A program made the position numbers and the translations under genes. Shown here one piece after another: positions 54,749 through 64,000 of a DNA stretch of 64,000 bases. Source of the stretch: Dactylonectria macrodidyma (Eukaryota > Ascomycota > Sordariomycetes > Hypocreales > Nectriaceae); NCBI GenBank assembly GCA_020744425.1, contig JAGMUV010000002.1, positions 5,128,501 through 5,192,500 on the forward strand, written 5' to 3'. The notes beneath the pieces are model-generated. The model saw only the letters and a list, made by a program, of their open reading frames with translations, was not told where the DNA came from and did not search any database. Position 1 is the first letter of the stretch. The number at the start of each line of letters is the position of its first letter.

Positions 54749-55402
54749 CTAGTTTCTCTCCTTTGTCTGATGCCAGGGGTTCTGACACAAAAAGCTCGCA
54801 GTACCCGCTCCCTGGCAGTGTTGGCAATTCTCAAATTGTCCTCCAGCAACCCTAGTTCCCCTGCACATCTCGCATCGCTCGCCACGGATAACATCCTTCC
54901 AGCCATAATGACAGTAACTACATCTTTCGAGTTCCGGATGGCCACATTGATCCTCGACTTTTGCTAGGGCCTCGTACGTCCCTCCACAGTCTCGACAGAG
55001 CACTGGAGGCCTATCGGCCCGCTTGACATGATATTTGGCCGTACACTGCTGGATCAAATGGCCGGCTCCATTACAAGTACCGCACGGCACTAGCTGATGG
55101 CGAGAGGCCAAGTCGGCGACGTAACCATAGGGATAGTCACCGGTGTAAATGATGAGACACTCGTCGCAGCCCGTGCCGTCGCAGTCGGGGCAGATGTTTG
55201 CGACGGAGCAGTAGCCCACAATGCATGTTGTTTCGGGGCATTCTACCTTGACTTGTTTAGGCCTTGCGAAATTGCCTCCACATTGCATGCAGGGCATGGC
55301 GCCGGGACTTCCTGATGTTTGATGCGGGGGGCTGTAGGAATGGAAATTGGTACCGAGAGCCAGCTGTTGAGTTCTGAGATATGGAATCTTGAGGAAGCGC
55401 AT
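54749..55402 (-). CDS. Cysteine-rich protein with repeated CxxC zinc-binding motifs
   Basis: Intronless frame of 217 codons. It contains at least seven CxxC pairs: CMQCGG, CPDCDGTGCDEC, CGTCNGAGH, CRDCGG, CSYCHYGW, CEMCRGTR and CQHCQGAG. Several are followed by GxG, as in the zinc-binding central domain of DnaJ (CxxCxGxG), but there is no J domain, so it is a stand-alone DnaJ-zinc-finger-like protein. A start inside the frame at MPCMQCGG is also possible; the first 35 residues are polar and do not look like a signal peptide. The role is unknown. It is convergent with the NLR-like gene. Confidence 0.72.
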   Translation of the reverse strand: MRFLKIPYLRTQQLALGTNFHSYSPPHQTSGSPGAMPCMQCGGNFARPKQVKVECPETTCIVGYCSVANICPDCDGTGCDECLIIYTGDYPYGYVADLASRHQLVPCGTCNGAGHLIQQCTAKYHVKRADRPPVLCRDCGGTYEALAKVEDQCGHPELERCSYCHYGWKDVIRGERCEMCRGTRVAGGQFENCQHCQGAGTASFLCQNPWHQTKERN

Positions 55403-55928
55403 ATGGCCGAGCCTTTGCTGGGAAAGGTGGATAGGCTCTATATATTATATTGTGCATTGGTCATTGATGCCTAAAATTGCACTTTGTAAATGGGTAAGTG
55501 GCAGTTCCTTATCGATGCAGTGCCACGCGCAACCGACTCCCTCACCAATAGGCGGAAATCACCTGAACGCCTCAGTCTGACATGCCGGGTATGATTAGTA
55601 AACTAATACAAACTCATGGTGTGAGGGCTACTGCTACGTAAGTGAGAATAGACGCCTCGGCTGCAGGTGCGAGGACTCATGGAAATACCAACTAGAACAA
55701 TTGCAAGCTCTTTGTGTTGCAAGTCGGGCCACCCTCCGCAGTAGCTTCAAGCCTATGAATATCACTACAATGAGATTTTGGTTTTGAACTATCTTGACCC
55801 AATATTCTAGCTCCCAGATCAAGCGCTGGAGCAAAGTTGATGTCGACCAGAGTAGTTTCAAAAGTAGTAGTTCGTAGTATGGCTCAAGTCTGAAGGACGG
55901 GCTAGTCCTGTGCCGCTCTCTATATTCT

Positions 55929-56878
55929 CTATTCAGGTTGCTCATCCCGTTCAATCTGCCTCTTGGGGGTAAACCGCTCCTCGACGTATTCAATCGATAC
56001 GCGGTCTTTCTCGACGCAAGATCGCGTGTATAGTGTCTTCGTGTCATTCCACAACACGGCTGTCATGTTCCCTTGAGTCATGCTCCCTCCAGGAAACACA
56101 CACTTGCCCTTTTTATTGCAAGCTTGCGCATTCAAGAAAGAAGCAGTTCCCCAGTCGGGGAAAACGTACTGTGGTCCATTTAGGTATGTACCTGCCTCAA
56201 TGATCCTTTGCCAAGTCAGTATACGGGCAGAGACAAATAGTGCTTGTGATGCATCTCACCATTCTGCAGACGCTCCCTGGGCTGGGAAAGTAGGACCGCG
56301 CCAATGACTCGCGGCGTTTTGGCTGTGTGTGTATGTTTGGCTGGTGTTTAAGTTGGTGAGCGACGTGCTGCCGTGATACCCGTTGTTGGTAGTCTTGAGA
56401 ACCACATGGACATGATGTCCCTCAGAGATGGCGAGCTTGGCGGAGCTGATTGATATAGGATCATCAGGAATCCTTGACACGTTAGTTAATCAAGCCTCGG
56501 GGAGCAATAGTGTATAATATCGCACCATTCGTGAAATCCAGTGTATTCAGTCGTCCCGTTGGGCCACACCGACATTATGACGCCAGCTTGCCAGAGCCCA
56601 CGGACAATCTCGGACGATAGATATCCGTCAAGCCCAATCCAGTAAGAGGCTGTGTATTGTTTGGCTTTCTTATGTGGCTTTTTGGGGATTGACAGATGCG
56701 GCATCACGAGCGTGGCCTCAGCCATGGTGAAGCCGGTGGTATTGCTAGATATGTTGTAGTTGTCCGCGAAGCGCACCGGCCCGGCCCATGTTGTGTCGTA
56801 GAAGAGCGGGTATTTCGCGCTATTGGTCGCTGTGCAAGCGCTGCTGAGAAACAACGCTGCTAGTGCTTTGGTCTGCAT
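55929..56878 (-). CDS. Secreted glutamic peptidase, family G1 (eqolisin)
   Basis: Predicted 280-residue secreted acid peptidase in three exons (56878-56526, 56472-56260, 56205-55929). The chosen start gives a signal peptide (MQTKALAALFLSSACTA). TTWAGPVR near residue 29 is the usual entry to the mature G1 domain (NWAG-type), followed by YWIGLDGY. The catalytic dyad of eqolisins is Gln and Glu: the Gln is Q97 in GLWQAG, and the Glu lies in AEWIIEAG (residues 187-194), rebuilt exactly across the second intron. The beta-sandwich length fits. Two oddities: the long propeptide usual in fungal eqolisins is absent, because the mature motif starts only about 12 residues after the predicted cleavage site, and there is a charged C-terminal tail. 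An upstream ATG at 57010 is less likely. Confidence 0.87.
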
Positions 56879-57993
56879 TGTGAGTTTGTGGACGTAAGAA
56901 GGGGAGAGGCCTGAATTGCTGGAAGGAGAGCCTGAAGCGGAAGAATCGGGAGCGGCAGCTTTATACCACGCGGGGTTCATTAGCGTAGGTTTAAATACGA
57001 GGTTTCCCACTACAAATACAACGTCTGATAGGGCGATGACTTGATGTGGTACGAGATCACAGAGTTGCTAACGAATCTTCTATCCCATATATGGTTTTAG
57101 TCTTTTGTTGTACGGACATTCCTGCATTCTGAAGGATGGATCATGATTTCAAGTTCTAACAGATCTTAGTGTCGATGAACTGTGTCATTCAATATGATCA
57201 GATTGGGCAGGGAGCCGCGATCTTCCCTCTTTTTCTCGTATTTCTCATCCTGAATTGATAAACACTGACGTCATCTTGAACACGGTCGATTTTACGTTGA
57301 TGAGAAGTTTGATAACAATCAAGACAACTATTGTCTCCGCAAATGTTCATCAAGTCAGAAGCTTAGGTCCGTAATTCGCCTACTCTGTAAAATCTAGGGG
57401 ATATCGTATTGCGTGCATCTGTGGTATTTATAGCGAGAAAGTCGAACAGGGATCTCTTGATCAGTGGACTCCGTGCTTTGATGTGACACTGAGAAGAGGC
57501 ATGACGCGTGTCTGAAACACGACAGCTGAGGGGACAATGGCATTGACGTGGTTCATTCTGTGGTTTTTTTTCATTATGCCTGTTTTCTTACCTTTATTCA
57601 AGTCTTTGTTCTGTCAGCTCATCACTCTCAAGCGGGATACTTATGTGCTTGTTAGGTGAGTTCGATTGCCTCGAATAGCCTCGGCCTAAGCGTACCATCG
57701 CAGCTATTGTCTTGCGCGTGAACCGTTCTCTTGTTAAATGAACAGGCATTAATAGTTTTCAGGGCCACTACCCAACTACACACGGCTAATTTGTCGGTCA
57801 TCTATCTATAAAACCTTGCCGGTGGAGACACGCCAGCACTCGCACTCTTCCATCTGCACCACAGAGAGCATCATCTAATTTCTCTAAGAATTCGTTACAG
57901 CTCAGCCACTTCGCCCCATTGTCTACCAACATACGAACAACGACAAAACGGTACTTATACGATCAATAAGACTTGAAAGCACGCCGTGGAAAT
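56879..57993. promoter_or_regulatory. Divergent intergenic region
   Basis: About 1.1 kb between the divergent peptidase and hypothetical genes. A TATAAAA box at 57807-57813 fits the plus-strand gene. No coding frame is supported. Confidence 0.4.
57807..57813 (+). promoter_or_regulatory. TATA box of the hypothetical gene at 57994
   Basis: TATAAAA about 187 bases upstream of the ATG, followed by a pyrimidine-rich, ACAACA-containing leader of fungal type. Confidence 0.45.
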
Positions 57994-58503
57994 ATGGTCT
58001 TTGAGAGTACGCCTGCCCGAGCCGAGGAGACTGGCCAGCCATCTTGGGGTACCATGTCAACCCCTGACGGGAGTCAACACCTGACTAGGCCCTTTGATAG
58101 CATAGCAAGCAGACTCAATCCTTCAGCCATTGCTGGCGGCGGAGGAGGATCGGGACAGGTGCAAACACCAACATCAAGAGACTCAAATCTCTCAAACGCC
58201 GCTGCATTCCAGGATCTTGTAAGCCGTACAGCTTATTTAAGTCTGGCGCCGCCAGCACTGCCGCAGACGAAAGCCTCGGGAGGAAATCCGGCTATTTTCC
58301 TCTTTTCTCACGATGCTGCTGGCAACGGAGTCCAACTCCACCCAAACACGGCTAATACGGCAATTTTGCCGTCTATGAATCTGTCCCAAGCAATTTCTCT
58401 TGGGACACCGTCCTCCGCAAATGTTACCGAGGCCATCAAGCATCCTTCTTCCGACGCAAAGTGTAAGGGAACCGACGCTAGAGCCCAGCCGAGAGCGTCT
58501 TGA
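57994..58503 (+). CDS. Hypothetical protein, low complexity, unknown function
   Basis: Open frame of 169 codons from the first ATG (MVFESTPARAEE). It is rich in Ser, Ala, Pro, Gly, Asn and Thr, with a six-glycine run near residue 50 (AIAGGGGGSG), and probably mostly disordered. No signal peptide, membrane segment or domain is recognisable. A TATA box and a long leader upstream support transcription. It could be a lineage-specific gene. Confidence 0.5.
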   Translation: MVFESTPARAEETGQPSWGTMSTPDGSQHLTRPFDSIASRLNPSAIAGGGGGSGQVQTPTSRDSNLSNAAAFQDLVSRTAYLSLAPPALPQTKASGGNPAIFLFSHDAAGNGVQLHPNTANTAILPSMNLSQAISLGTPSSANVTEAIKHPSSDAKCKGTDARAQPRAS

Positions 58504-59765
58504 CCAAATGCACCCCATTTTCTTCTTTTGTCTTGGCGTTGGGAGCCATTTTGCGGCGACACTTGAGATGCAAAGCCCTGGGAGACATTGGATTTCTATT
58601 GAGGTTTGATGCGGCTGCTCAAATCACTAACATTTGCTAAAAATATGCTGCGAGTGGGAATTTTGAGCTCTGTAATATAGAAACTGCTAGGAGACAAATG
58701 AAAAGCCAGTCAGAATACTGAGAGGCATATGGTTAATCGTGATAAAGCAAGTTGTAGCAAGCGCCTAATGCAATAGAAGTGAAGCCTCCTCTAGGCACAG
58801 TCAAATTTTCACGTACGCTGCCCAATGCCGAGCATTTAGTGATGAGAACTCTGGTGAAGCCAGGACCAATTCAGTAATTGGCTATTAACACCTTAAACAG
58901 TTTGTAGCTGTAAGCGGAGGGCCGCGAGGAAGAGTCTCCTCAAGTATATTTCGAGGGAGAGTGTAGAAAGCTCCACTAGAAGAATAGCTATAATAAAGCA
59001 TCTTGCCTCAGCTAAGTGCAAACCCTACCAGGTGCAAAGCCGTCAACGATTTCTATGAATCTAGCTTGTATCCGACTGATCAGCTGACAGAACAATTGGC
59101 ATTTCATCACATGACTAGCGACCTGTCAGTCAAACTTGAGTCCCTCTGGCTGACTTACAGATTCAACTGACTGACTGAATCTCCGGCAAGCTATTTGAAG
59201 AAATAGCAATCAACAACCCGGTTCATTGAATGACTGAAAACTGACAGATCAACTTGACTATCCAATGTCAGAGACCTAGTATGTTGGAGATAAGGGGTGC
59301 TGGAGGCATGGCTCGCTCTGAGTGCCCTTGGGAGAAGTTGGTTAGAATGCAATAGCTAGCGGAAGGAGCAATTGTAGAGCAGACCTATGGATAGGACCTA
59401 AATTACTCGACCTATAGCTCACTACTTGCTTACCCTTAGGATGGCAACGGAGATCTATGACATTCTGTTGTCCTCACTGCAGCCATTCCTAGTGACCTGA
59501 TCCTAGCTGTAACTTGTACAACCCGTACACTAGTTACTAGTTAATTGTTGTCCGCTCCATCAAGGGCGAGTTGCGGGCACAAAGGCAGAAATCACAGCTA
59601 TACACGAATCACACTCATTCATTCACTATCCACGTTGATTGCTATGTTCCTAACAAAGGCAACCGCCACTCATCTAGATTTGTTGCCATTGTGTCAGTCA
59701 CTCACCGTTGTGGGAGCAGTCGGCTATTCAGATAGAACCGTACATAATTCCACGACGCTCTAGAA
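58504..59765. other. Intergenic, no supported gene
   Basis: About 1.26 kb with short hairpins (for example GCTATTT/AAATAGC at 59190-59207) and several CTGACTGA-like repeats near 59100-59250. Nothing identifiable as a gene or transposon. Confidence 0.4.
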
Positions 59766-60098
59766 ATGAATCCTTCATACGGCCCGGTTAGCGGAGGTTT
59801 CCAATCAGGAAGGGAAGGAGGAAGGAGAGGGTATAACCAGCCTAGTGCAGGCAGTATGAGGACGTGTTCTGGATGTGGTGGATTATTCGAATTCACCGAT
59901 GTCCGCAACAGACAAAAGATATATTGTCCTCTGTGCCACCAATTCTTGGCTGGTTCGTCTGACTATCTTCTTTCGGTGCCTGAGCCAACAAAGAGTCCGG
60001 AGTTACCAGGCTACCCACCTCCTGTTCGTTATCCCGGCCAGGCTTCGACTGGTTTGGATCCTATGCCGCCCCTAGCTCAATGGCCATATACGGATTAG
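59766..60098 (+). CDS. Small zinc-ribbon-like protein
   Basis: Open frame of 110 codons. Two cysteine pairs form a zinc-ribbon-like unit: CSGCGG near residue 34, then CPLC about 20 residues later. N-terminal Gly/Arg and C-terminal Pro-rich segments flank it. The frame ends at TAG (60096-60098), but the same frame stays open for another 116 codons downstream, so this may be the first part of a longer gene. No family assignment is possible. Confidence 0.55.
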   Translation: MNPSYGPVSGGFQSGREGGRRGYNQPSAGSMRTCSGCGGLFEFTDVRNRQKIYCPLCHQFLAGSSDYLLSVPEPTKSPELPGYPPPVRYPGQASTGLDPMPPLAQWPYTD

Positions 60099-60446
60099 GG
60101 TCCACTAGCTGCTTTCTCGGCATGGGCCAATACTGTGCTCTCATACAGAATCTCTAGTTCTTATGGAACCCAGAATCCGCAAAAAGTCTCCGGCTCTCCT
60201 GGAACATGGACTCCCTATGGAACCTCTGGTTCTCATGGAGTCTCGAATCCGCATGAGACCTCTGGCGCTTATGGAGCATCGAATCCGAACGCAAACCCGA
60301 ATCCGAACTCAACCCCGGATTCTAACGCAACTTCGGCTGCAAGTGTAGCCTCGAGACGGAACTCAACCTTGAACCCTAACGCGCCCTCATTTCCTTCCGG
60401 AAGTTGGAATCACTACTACTCTCAGGATCCCCAGCCATCCAAGTGA
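60099..60446 (+). other. In-frame continuation after a single TAG
   Basis: This 348-base stretch continues the frame of the zinc-ribbon-like protein directly after its stop codon. It encodes a low-complexity Ser/Asn/Gly/Pro-rich sequence with a 12-residue duplication (TSGSHGVSNPHE then TSGAYGASNPNA; two 36-base units at 60222-60293). It ends at TGA 60444-60446. It could be a tail lost through a nonsense mutation, or a readthrough extension. Confidence 0.4.
60222..60293 (+). repeat. Two 36-base tandem units
   Basis: Imperfect direct duplication, both copies beginning ACCTCTGG, matching a 12-residue repeat in the overlapping frame. Confidence 0.6.
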
Positions 60447-61465
60447 TGCATCCGTGAGTACCCCCATCGCAGGACTCGGGGTCATTGGAACGTTAGGAAG
60501 CCATTACCAGACGTATCCGTATTCTTCTCCTTCCTCAACGGAGACGAGGCGATAAATACCAGTCGACTAGTAGTCATGTTTTTCTTTTTCCTTTCTGCCA
60601 TTCTATCAGTGAAAGACCGCAATAAAGAAGCAGAACCCATTATTTTAGATAGTATACATACCTATTATCAATGAGTGGGTAAACGCTATCCACTAATCAT
60701 CAGACATCTTTTTGAATCTTACTGTTAAATTCCACATATATTGTAAAACTGTAGAAATTACTTGTATGTATGGTGTAGGTGCTAACTGCTGAAGCCGTAC
60801 ATAAGGCACTGGATCTAGATCTCAGTCTATAGCATTTTACCTTGGGACTATGTACACTGCGCACAGCGCATAATTAAATCCACTGATTTAGATTAGTCCG
60901 TTCAAATAGATTGCTCTTTCATATTATCCTAAGGCCAGGAACGAGTAAAATATTGCTTGAAATCTGCAAGTGAAGCTGTACAATTCTGTAGGTGATTGTA
61001 CTTTTGAGAATGAAGTGCCTAGAATCTTGCTGCTGCAATCCTCTTTGACATTGAGATATTTGAAGAACTGCGGTGTGCACTGGCCGTACCATGTTGTGTA
61101 TTCTGTACGGTGTCTCCAAACCTTCCATCCGTACCCTTTGTGTGACGTTATAAGACCTCGAGCTACAAGGCCATTGTTCTCAAATCAACTATCCGTTCAC
61201 TCATTGTAGTTTCATATCAATTCAGAAGCAGCCAAAGAGCCTGCGGTGAGAAAAAATGACCTAAATGTGACCTATGAACATGATGGCAACTCTTGGAATC
61301 ACCGGTACACATTACGCGTGGCTGTATCTTTTCAGTATTGAAATACGTACTTTACTTTCTAATCATCTCTATCCCATCAACTCACACTTGCCCACGAAAT
61401 TAAACAGAAAGGACAAACCACCGTCACTTTCAATTTTCCTACGATAACTTGTCATCTGCCACAAT
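60447..61465. other. Intergenic, no supported gene
   Basis: About 1 kb of AT-leaning sequence between the two zinc-ribbon-like genes. No feature is recognised. Confidence 0.5.
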
Positions 61466-62230
61466 ATGGAAACTTTAAACTCACGCTATGTTTACAAATC
61501 ATCCGGGTACACGAAGTCCCCCTCTCCTGTCATCGCTTCCGGCGTTCATGGAAGTACTTCCGACTCCACTTCCATCTCAGAATGCTCTCGGTGTTTTCAG
61601 CCGCTACCTATGGGCGAGATTATGATCTGCGAGGAGTGCAAGAAGACTCATGACCCGTGCTGCATTGACTGCGACGGGGATCTACAGCAAGGGGAGTCAC
61701 AAGTATGCAACCTATGCCGCAAAATCCGGAAGGTCATATGCGAGGATCTACGTCGTCCTTGCAATGTACCTTCCCTACCGTTTGATACTGCCAATAGAGG
61801 CTCAGTTGTGCCAGTCCGAGCCAACATGAGCAGTCGCACTAGCATAGGCCGTCTCTATCCTTATCCATATACAAGGCCATCTAGCTTTGCACCTTGGGAA
61901 GACATGCATGCGCGTATAAAGTTGAGTCCCATGCCGCCGCCGCCTCATTCCTCTCATGGAAAGACAGAAAGGAAAGCGGATCCGATGCCCATGCTCAATT
62001 CTCCGGCGTTGACTCATATATTGCACTCAAATTGGACCACCGGATCAAGGCTTGGCAGCAATGCTGGCTCTTCGAACTACGAAACATCCGATTTCGGTTC
62101 CGAGAGAGACTCGAATTATAGCTTCCGCGGGCAGTTTGAGAATCCGGCCAACAGTTTATCCATCCCTAACCCATATGCTGCCATTATGATTACGCCTCAT
62201 GATTCTACTTTTGTTCCTTACTCTTGCTAA
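61466..62230 (+). CDS. Zinc-binding-like hypothetical protein with four CxxC pairs
   Basis: Open frame of 254 codons. Between about residues 40 and 84 lie four CxxC pairs (CSRC, CEEC, CIDC, CNLC) with regular spacing, consistent with a double zinc ribbon or RING-like fold. The rest is Ser/Pro-rich and probably disordered, with a proline run (SPMPPPPH) and a Ser/Asn/Gly-rich tail. No signal peptide is seen. I do not recognise the family. It shares a general design (short N-terminus, Cys-pair module, disordered tail) with the gene at 59766 on the same strand. Confidence 0.62.
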   Translation: METLNSRYVYKSSGYTKSPSPVIASGVHGSTSDSTSISECSRCFQPLPMGEIMICEECKKTHDPCCIDCDGDLQQGESQVCNLCRKIRKVICEDLRRPCNVPSLPFDTANRGSVVPVRANMSSRTSIGRLYPYPYTRPSSFAPWEDMHARIKLSPMPPPPHSSHGKTERKADPMPMLNSPALTHILHSNWTTGSRLGSNAGSSNYETSDFGSERDSNYSFRGQFENPANSLSIPNPYAAIMITPHDSTFVPYSC

Positions 62231-62886
62231 GGGGATCTGCTCTATCAATGGCGAGTTGCTGCTAGCATGAAGTCAACGGAGTTTTGGACTCGATTACGGC
62301 TGATAATTAGAAAAGCGCCTGCGTGGGCATGAGTCAAGGTTCACACGATACAAATTCTTGTTTCGAGACATGGATGGACGGCAAGGAAATGCACGATGCT
62401 AGTCCTCTGTAGGACTACGGCCCTACACTGGAACATTCGCCACCTAGCCCCGATTCGTCAATTTTGGGAACGACACACCACCGAGCATGAAAGATGACTT
62501 GGGTCTTGGCGATGCATGCAGGTTTGTAGTGCTTGTTGGGGAGCGACAGACCAAGGAGTTGGTATTACTAGGCAGGCTCAGTGGTGCGGCTTAGAAGTTT
62601 GCAATTTCACATACGGCAGTGGTAGAAACCAACTTTGTTAGTTCAGGGTGATGCAAAAGTTTGAGATTGACAACGCAAATAGACTACTTAGATCATTTCC
62701 ACTACATGACAAGTTTGTTTTATTTGGTAAACAAAGACGTAGCTACCCTCAAAAACAATTGCAACTAAAAAAGAGTGACATGTCATAATCCATGCTCAGC
62801 TAAACAACAAACAAATAAACAAACAAACAAAAGAAATTTGAGTGGCGGCAAAGCCACTGAAGCCCGCGTCATTAGTCAGTTATACG
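62231..62886. other. Convergent spacer
   Basis: About 650 bases between the 3' ends of two convergent genes. Contains an AAAC-rich simple repeat near 62805-62832. No gene is seen. Confidence 0.5.
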
Positions 62887-64000
62887 TCACGATGCCTGTG
62901 TGCAGTCTTCCGCAGCCTCGCCAGACGGCATTGAAACCGTGTACTCCAAGTTGAGCTTGGCAGACTTGCCCGGGTTCAAGTTGACCTCCCAGCAAAGGTG
63001 GCCGGAACTCTTGAGACGAACCGTCCCCTTTCCCCAGTCTTTGCCCGCCACCGTCTCACTCCCCGGAGCACCCGAAGGTACCCGCGGTCCTTCGACAGTC
63101 AATCCCTTTGGAGAGACAAGTTCAACGCGCAGCCGATCATCCTCGGACACAGGGATCTGGTCCAAGATGAGAAGATTTACAGGCTTGCCCGAAGTCCGAG
63201 TATTGCGGAGCGTGATGCTGCGCGTGTACATGGAGCTGTCCCCCTTGCTGAACATGCCGGATGTGGATCGCTGGACCTCGGCCTTTGGATACAGAATTTT
63301 GATGGTCGGATCAACGCCCACGGCGAGGCCAAAGGTCTCGCCAGAACTGCAACGTGGGATTGTAACGTTTCCCATGAAGCTGCCATCGAGGGTCAGACTA
63401 CCTGGGCCCTTGAGCAAAGCCCACTTGCTGGTGTTCTTGAGTCTAGCCTTCAGGTATGCCATGGCATGGTATTTGGCCACGATGGTGTGCCCGAAAAAGA
63501 CATTGGAAAAGTGGACGCGAGCAACGCGCTGCTTGGTAGGCGTGAACTTGGGTACCAAGGTCTTGAACCCGTGCAGGTCATATGTCGTAGTCAACCCAGT
63601 TTCTTCAATGAGAGACTCGTGGAAGTCCAGAGCTGACTGGGAAACCGAAGGCTCATCAAGTGCATCATCAATGTTGTCGAAAGGCGCACTGAATTGAGGA
63701 GCTCGCATAGAGCCCGACTGCGTTCCCTGTTGTAATTGAAGCTGTGATGGGTGGCCATTAAATTGTAACGTTTGTTGTTGCATTTGCTGCTGTTGCATTT
63801 GCTGTTGCTGTTGCATTTGCTGTTGCTGTTGCATTTGCGGTGACATTTGGCTCATCATCTGAGGGTTCTGAGCCTGTGAAAAAGATTGCTGCTGCTGCTG
63901 AGCCTGTTGTGCAGCTAGTTGTTGCTGAGCCTGCTGTTGCTGCATTTGGGCCCGCTGGGCTTGCATCTGTTGCTGGGCTTGAATTTGATGAACCTGGAGC
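62887..64000 (-). CDS. DUF4139 protein with glutamine-rich coiled region (5' end outside window)
   Basis: C-terminal part of a larger gene; the frame is open to the right edge of the window, so the start and any upstream exons are missing. The first visible ~75 residues are almost pure Gln/Met/Ala repeats, encoded by CAG/CAA tracts. Then comes a domain of about 280 residues that matches DUF4139 (mucoidy-inhibitor-like): TTYDLHGFKTLVPKF, AYLKARLKNTSKWALLKGPGSLTLDGSFMGN, SGETFGLAVGVDPTIKI and LDQIPVSEDDRLRVEL. Members of this family are widespread in fungi, with little known function. The stop is TGA at 62887-62889. Confidence 0.87.
   Translation of the reverse strand, partial: LQVHQIQAQQQMQAQRAQMQQQQAQQQLAAQQAQQQQQSFSQAQNPQMMSQMSPQMQQQQQMQQQQQMQQQQMQQQTLQFNGHPSQLQLQQGTQSGSMRAPQFSAPFDNIDDALDEPSVSQSALDFHESLIEETGLTTTYDLHGFKTLVPKFTPTKQRVARVHFSNVFFGHTIVAKYHAMAYLKARLKNTSKWALLKGPGSLTLDGSFMGNVTIPRCSSGETFGLAVGVDPTIKILYPKAEVQRSTSGMFSKGDSSMYTRSITLRNTRTSGKPVNLLILDQIPVSEDDRLRVELVSPKGLTVEGPRVPSGAPGSETVAGKDWGKGTVRLKSSGHLCWEVNLNPGKSAKLNLEYTVSMPSGEAAEDCTQAS

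Noticed and set aside
59040..59260. Cluster of CTGACTGA-like motifs suggestive of a MITE
   Set aside because: No consistent terminal inverted repeat or target duplication could be matched.

Overview
The window is nuclear DNA from a filamentous ascomycete (Pezizomycotina, most likely a Sordariomycete; this placement is inferred from gene content and style, not from a marker gene). The evidence is many short GT-AG introns of roughly 45-70 bases with CTAAC-like branch sites, Zn2Cys6 regulators, JEN-type and Ftr1/Fet3-type transport genes, a fungal NLR-like NACHT-ankyrin gene and a fungal Mutator-like transposon. There are about 24 protein genes on both strands. I see no tRNA, rRNA or CRISPR array.

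Left part (0.3-24.6 kb). A metabolic block opens the window: three Gfo/Idh/MocA dehydrogenases (314-1537, 4508-5641, 6221-7470) surround a Zn2Cys6 regulator (2104-4459). This looks like a sugar, inositol or diol catabolic cluster. Next is a divergent reductive iron-uptake pair, the Ftr1 permease (7695-8804) and the Fet3 multicopper ferroxidase (9673-11544). Their shared promoter carries two exact ATCWGATAA sites, the consensus of SreA-type GATA repressors. A second divergent pair, an intradiol dioxygenase (12489-13542) and maleylacetate reductase (14065-15138), encodes consecutive steps of the hydroxyquinol branch of aromatic degradation. After a hypothetical gene and a TPR protein comes a complete Mutator-like element (19295-23764) with 94-base perfect terminal inverted repeats and a perfect 9-base target duplication. 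It encodes an 861-residue transposase and an extra unidentified cargo ORF broken by one stop codon. A GFA-family zinc protein follows.

Middle (25-41.6 kb). A JEN-type monocarboxylate transporter (25502-27206) and a Zn2Cys6 regulator with unusually long introns (29854-33188) are followed by a large gene-poor, GC-rich stretch. Cytosolic seryl-tRNA synthetase (37619-39269) is the clear housekeeping anchor.

Right part (41.6-64 kb). This part looks accessory: a predicted protein with an HNH-like segment fused to an APH-type kinase domain, a BTB/POZ protein, a very large NLR-like protein (alpha/beta hydrolase, NACHT, Ser/Asp linker, ankyrins, ZZ finger; 47489-54355), a CxxC-rich protein, a secreted G1 glutamic peptidase without an obvious propeptide, and several orphan proteins, two of them with zinc-ribbon-like cysteine pairs. 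The window ends inside a glutamine-rich DUF4139 gene that runs off the right edge.

Intron positions were assigned by eye from splice consensus and reading-frame continuity. Every multi-exon model given here closes in frame.
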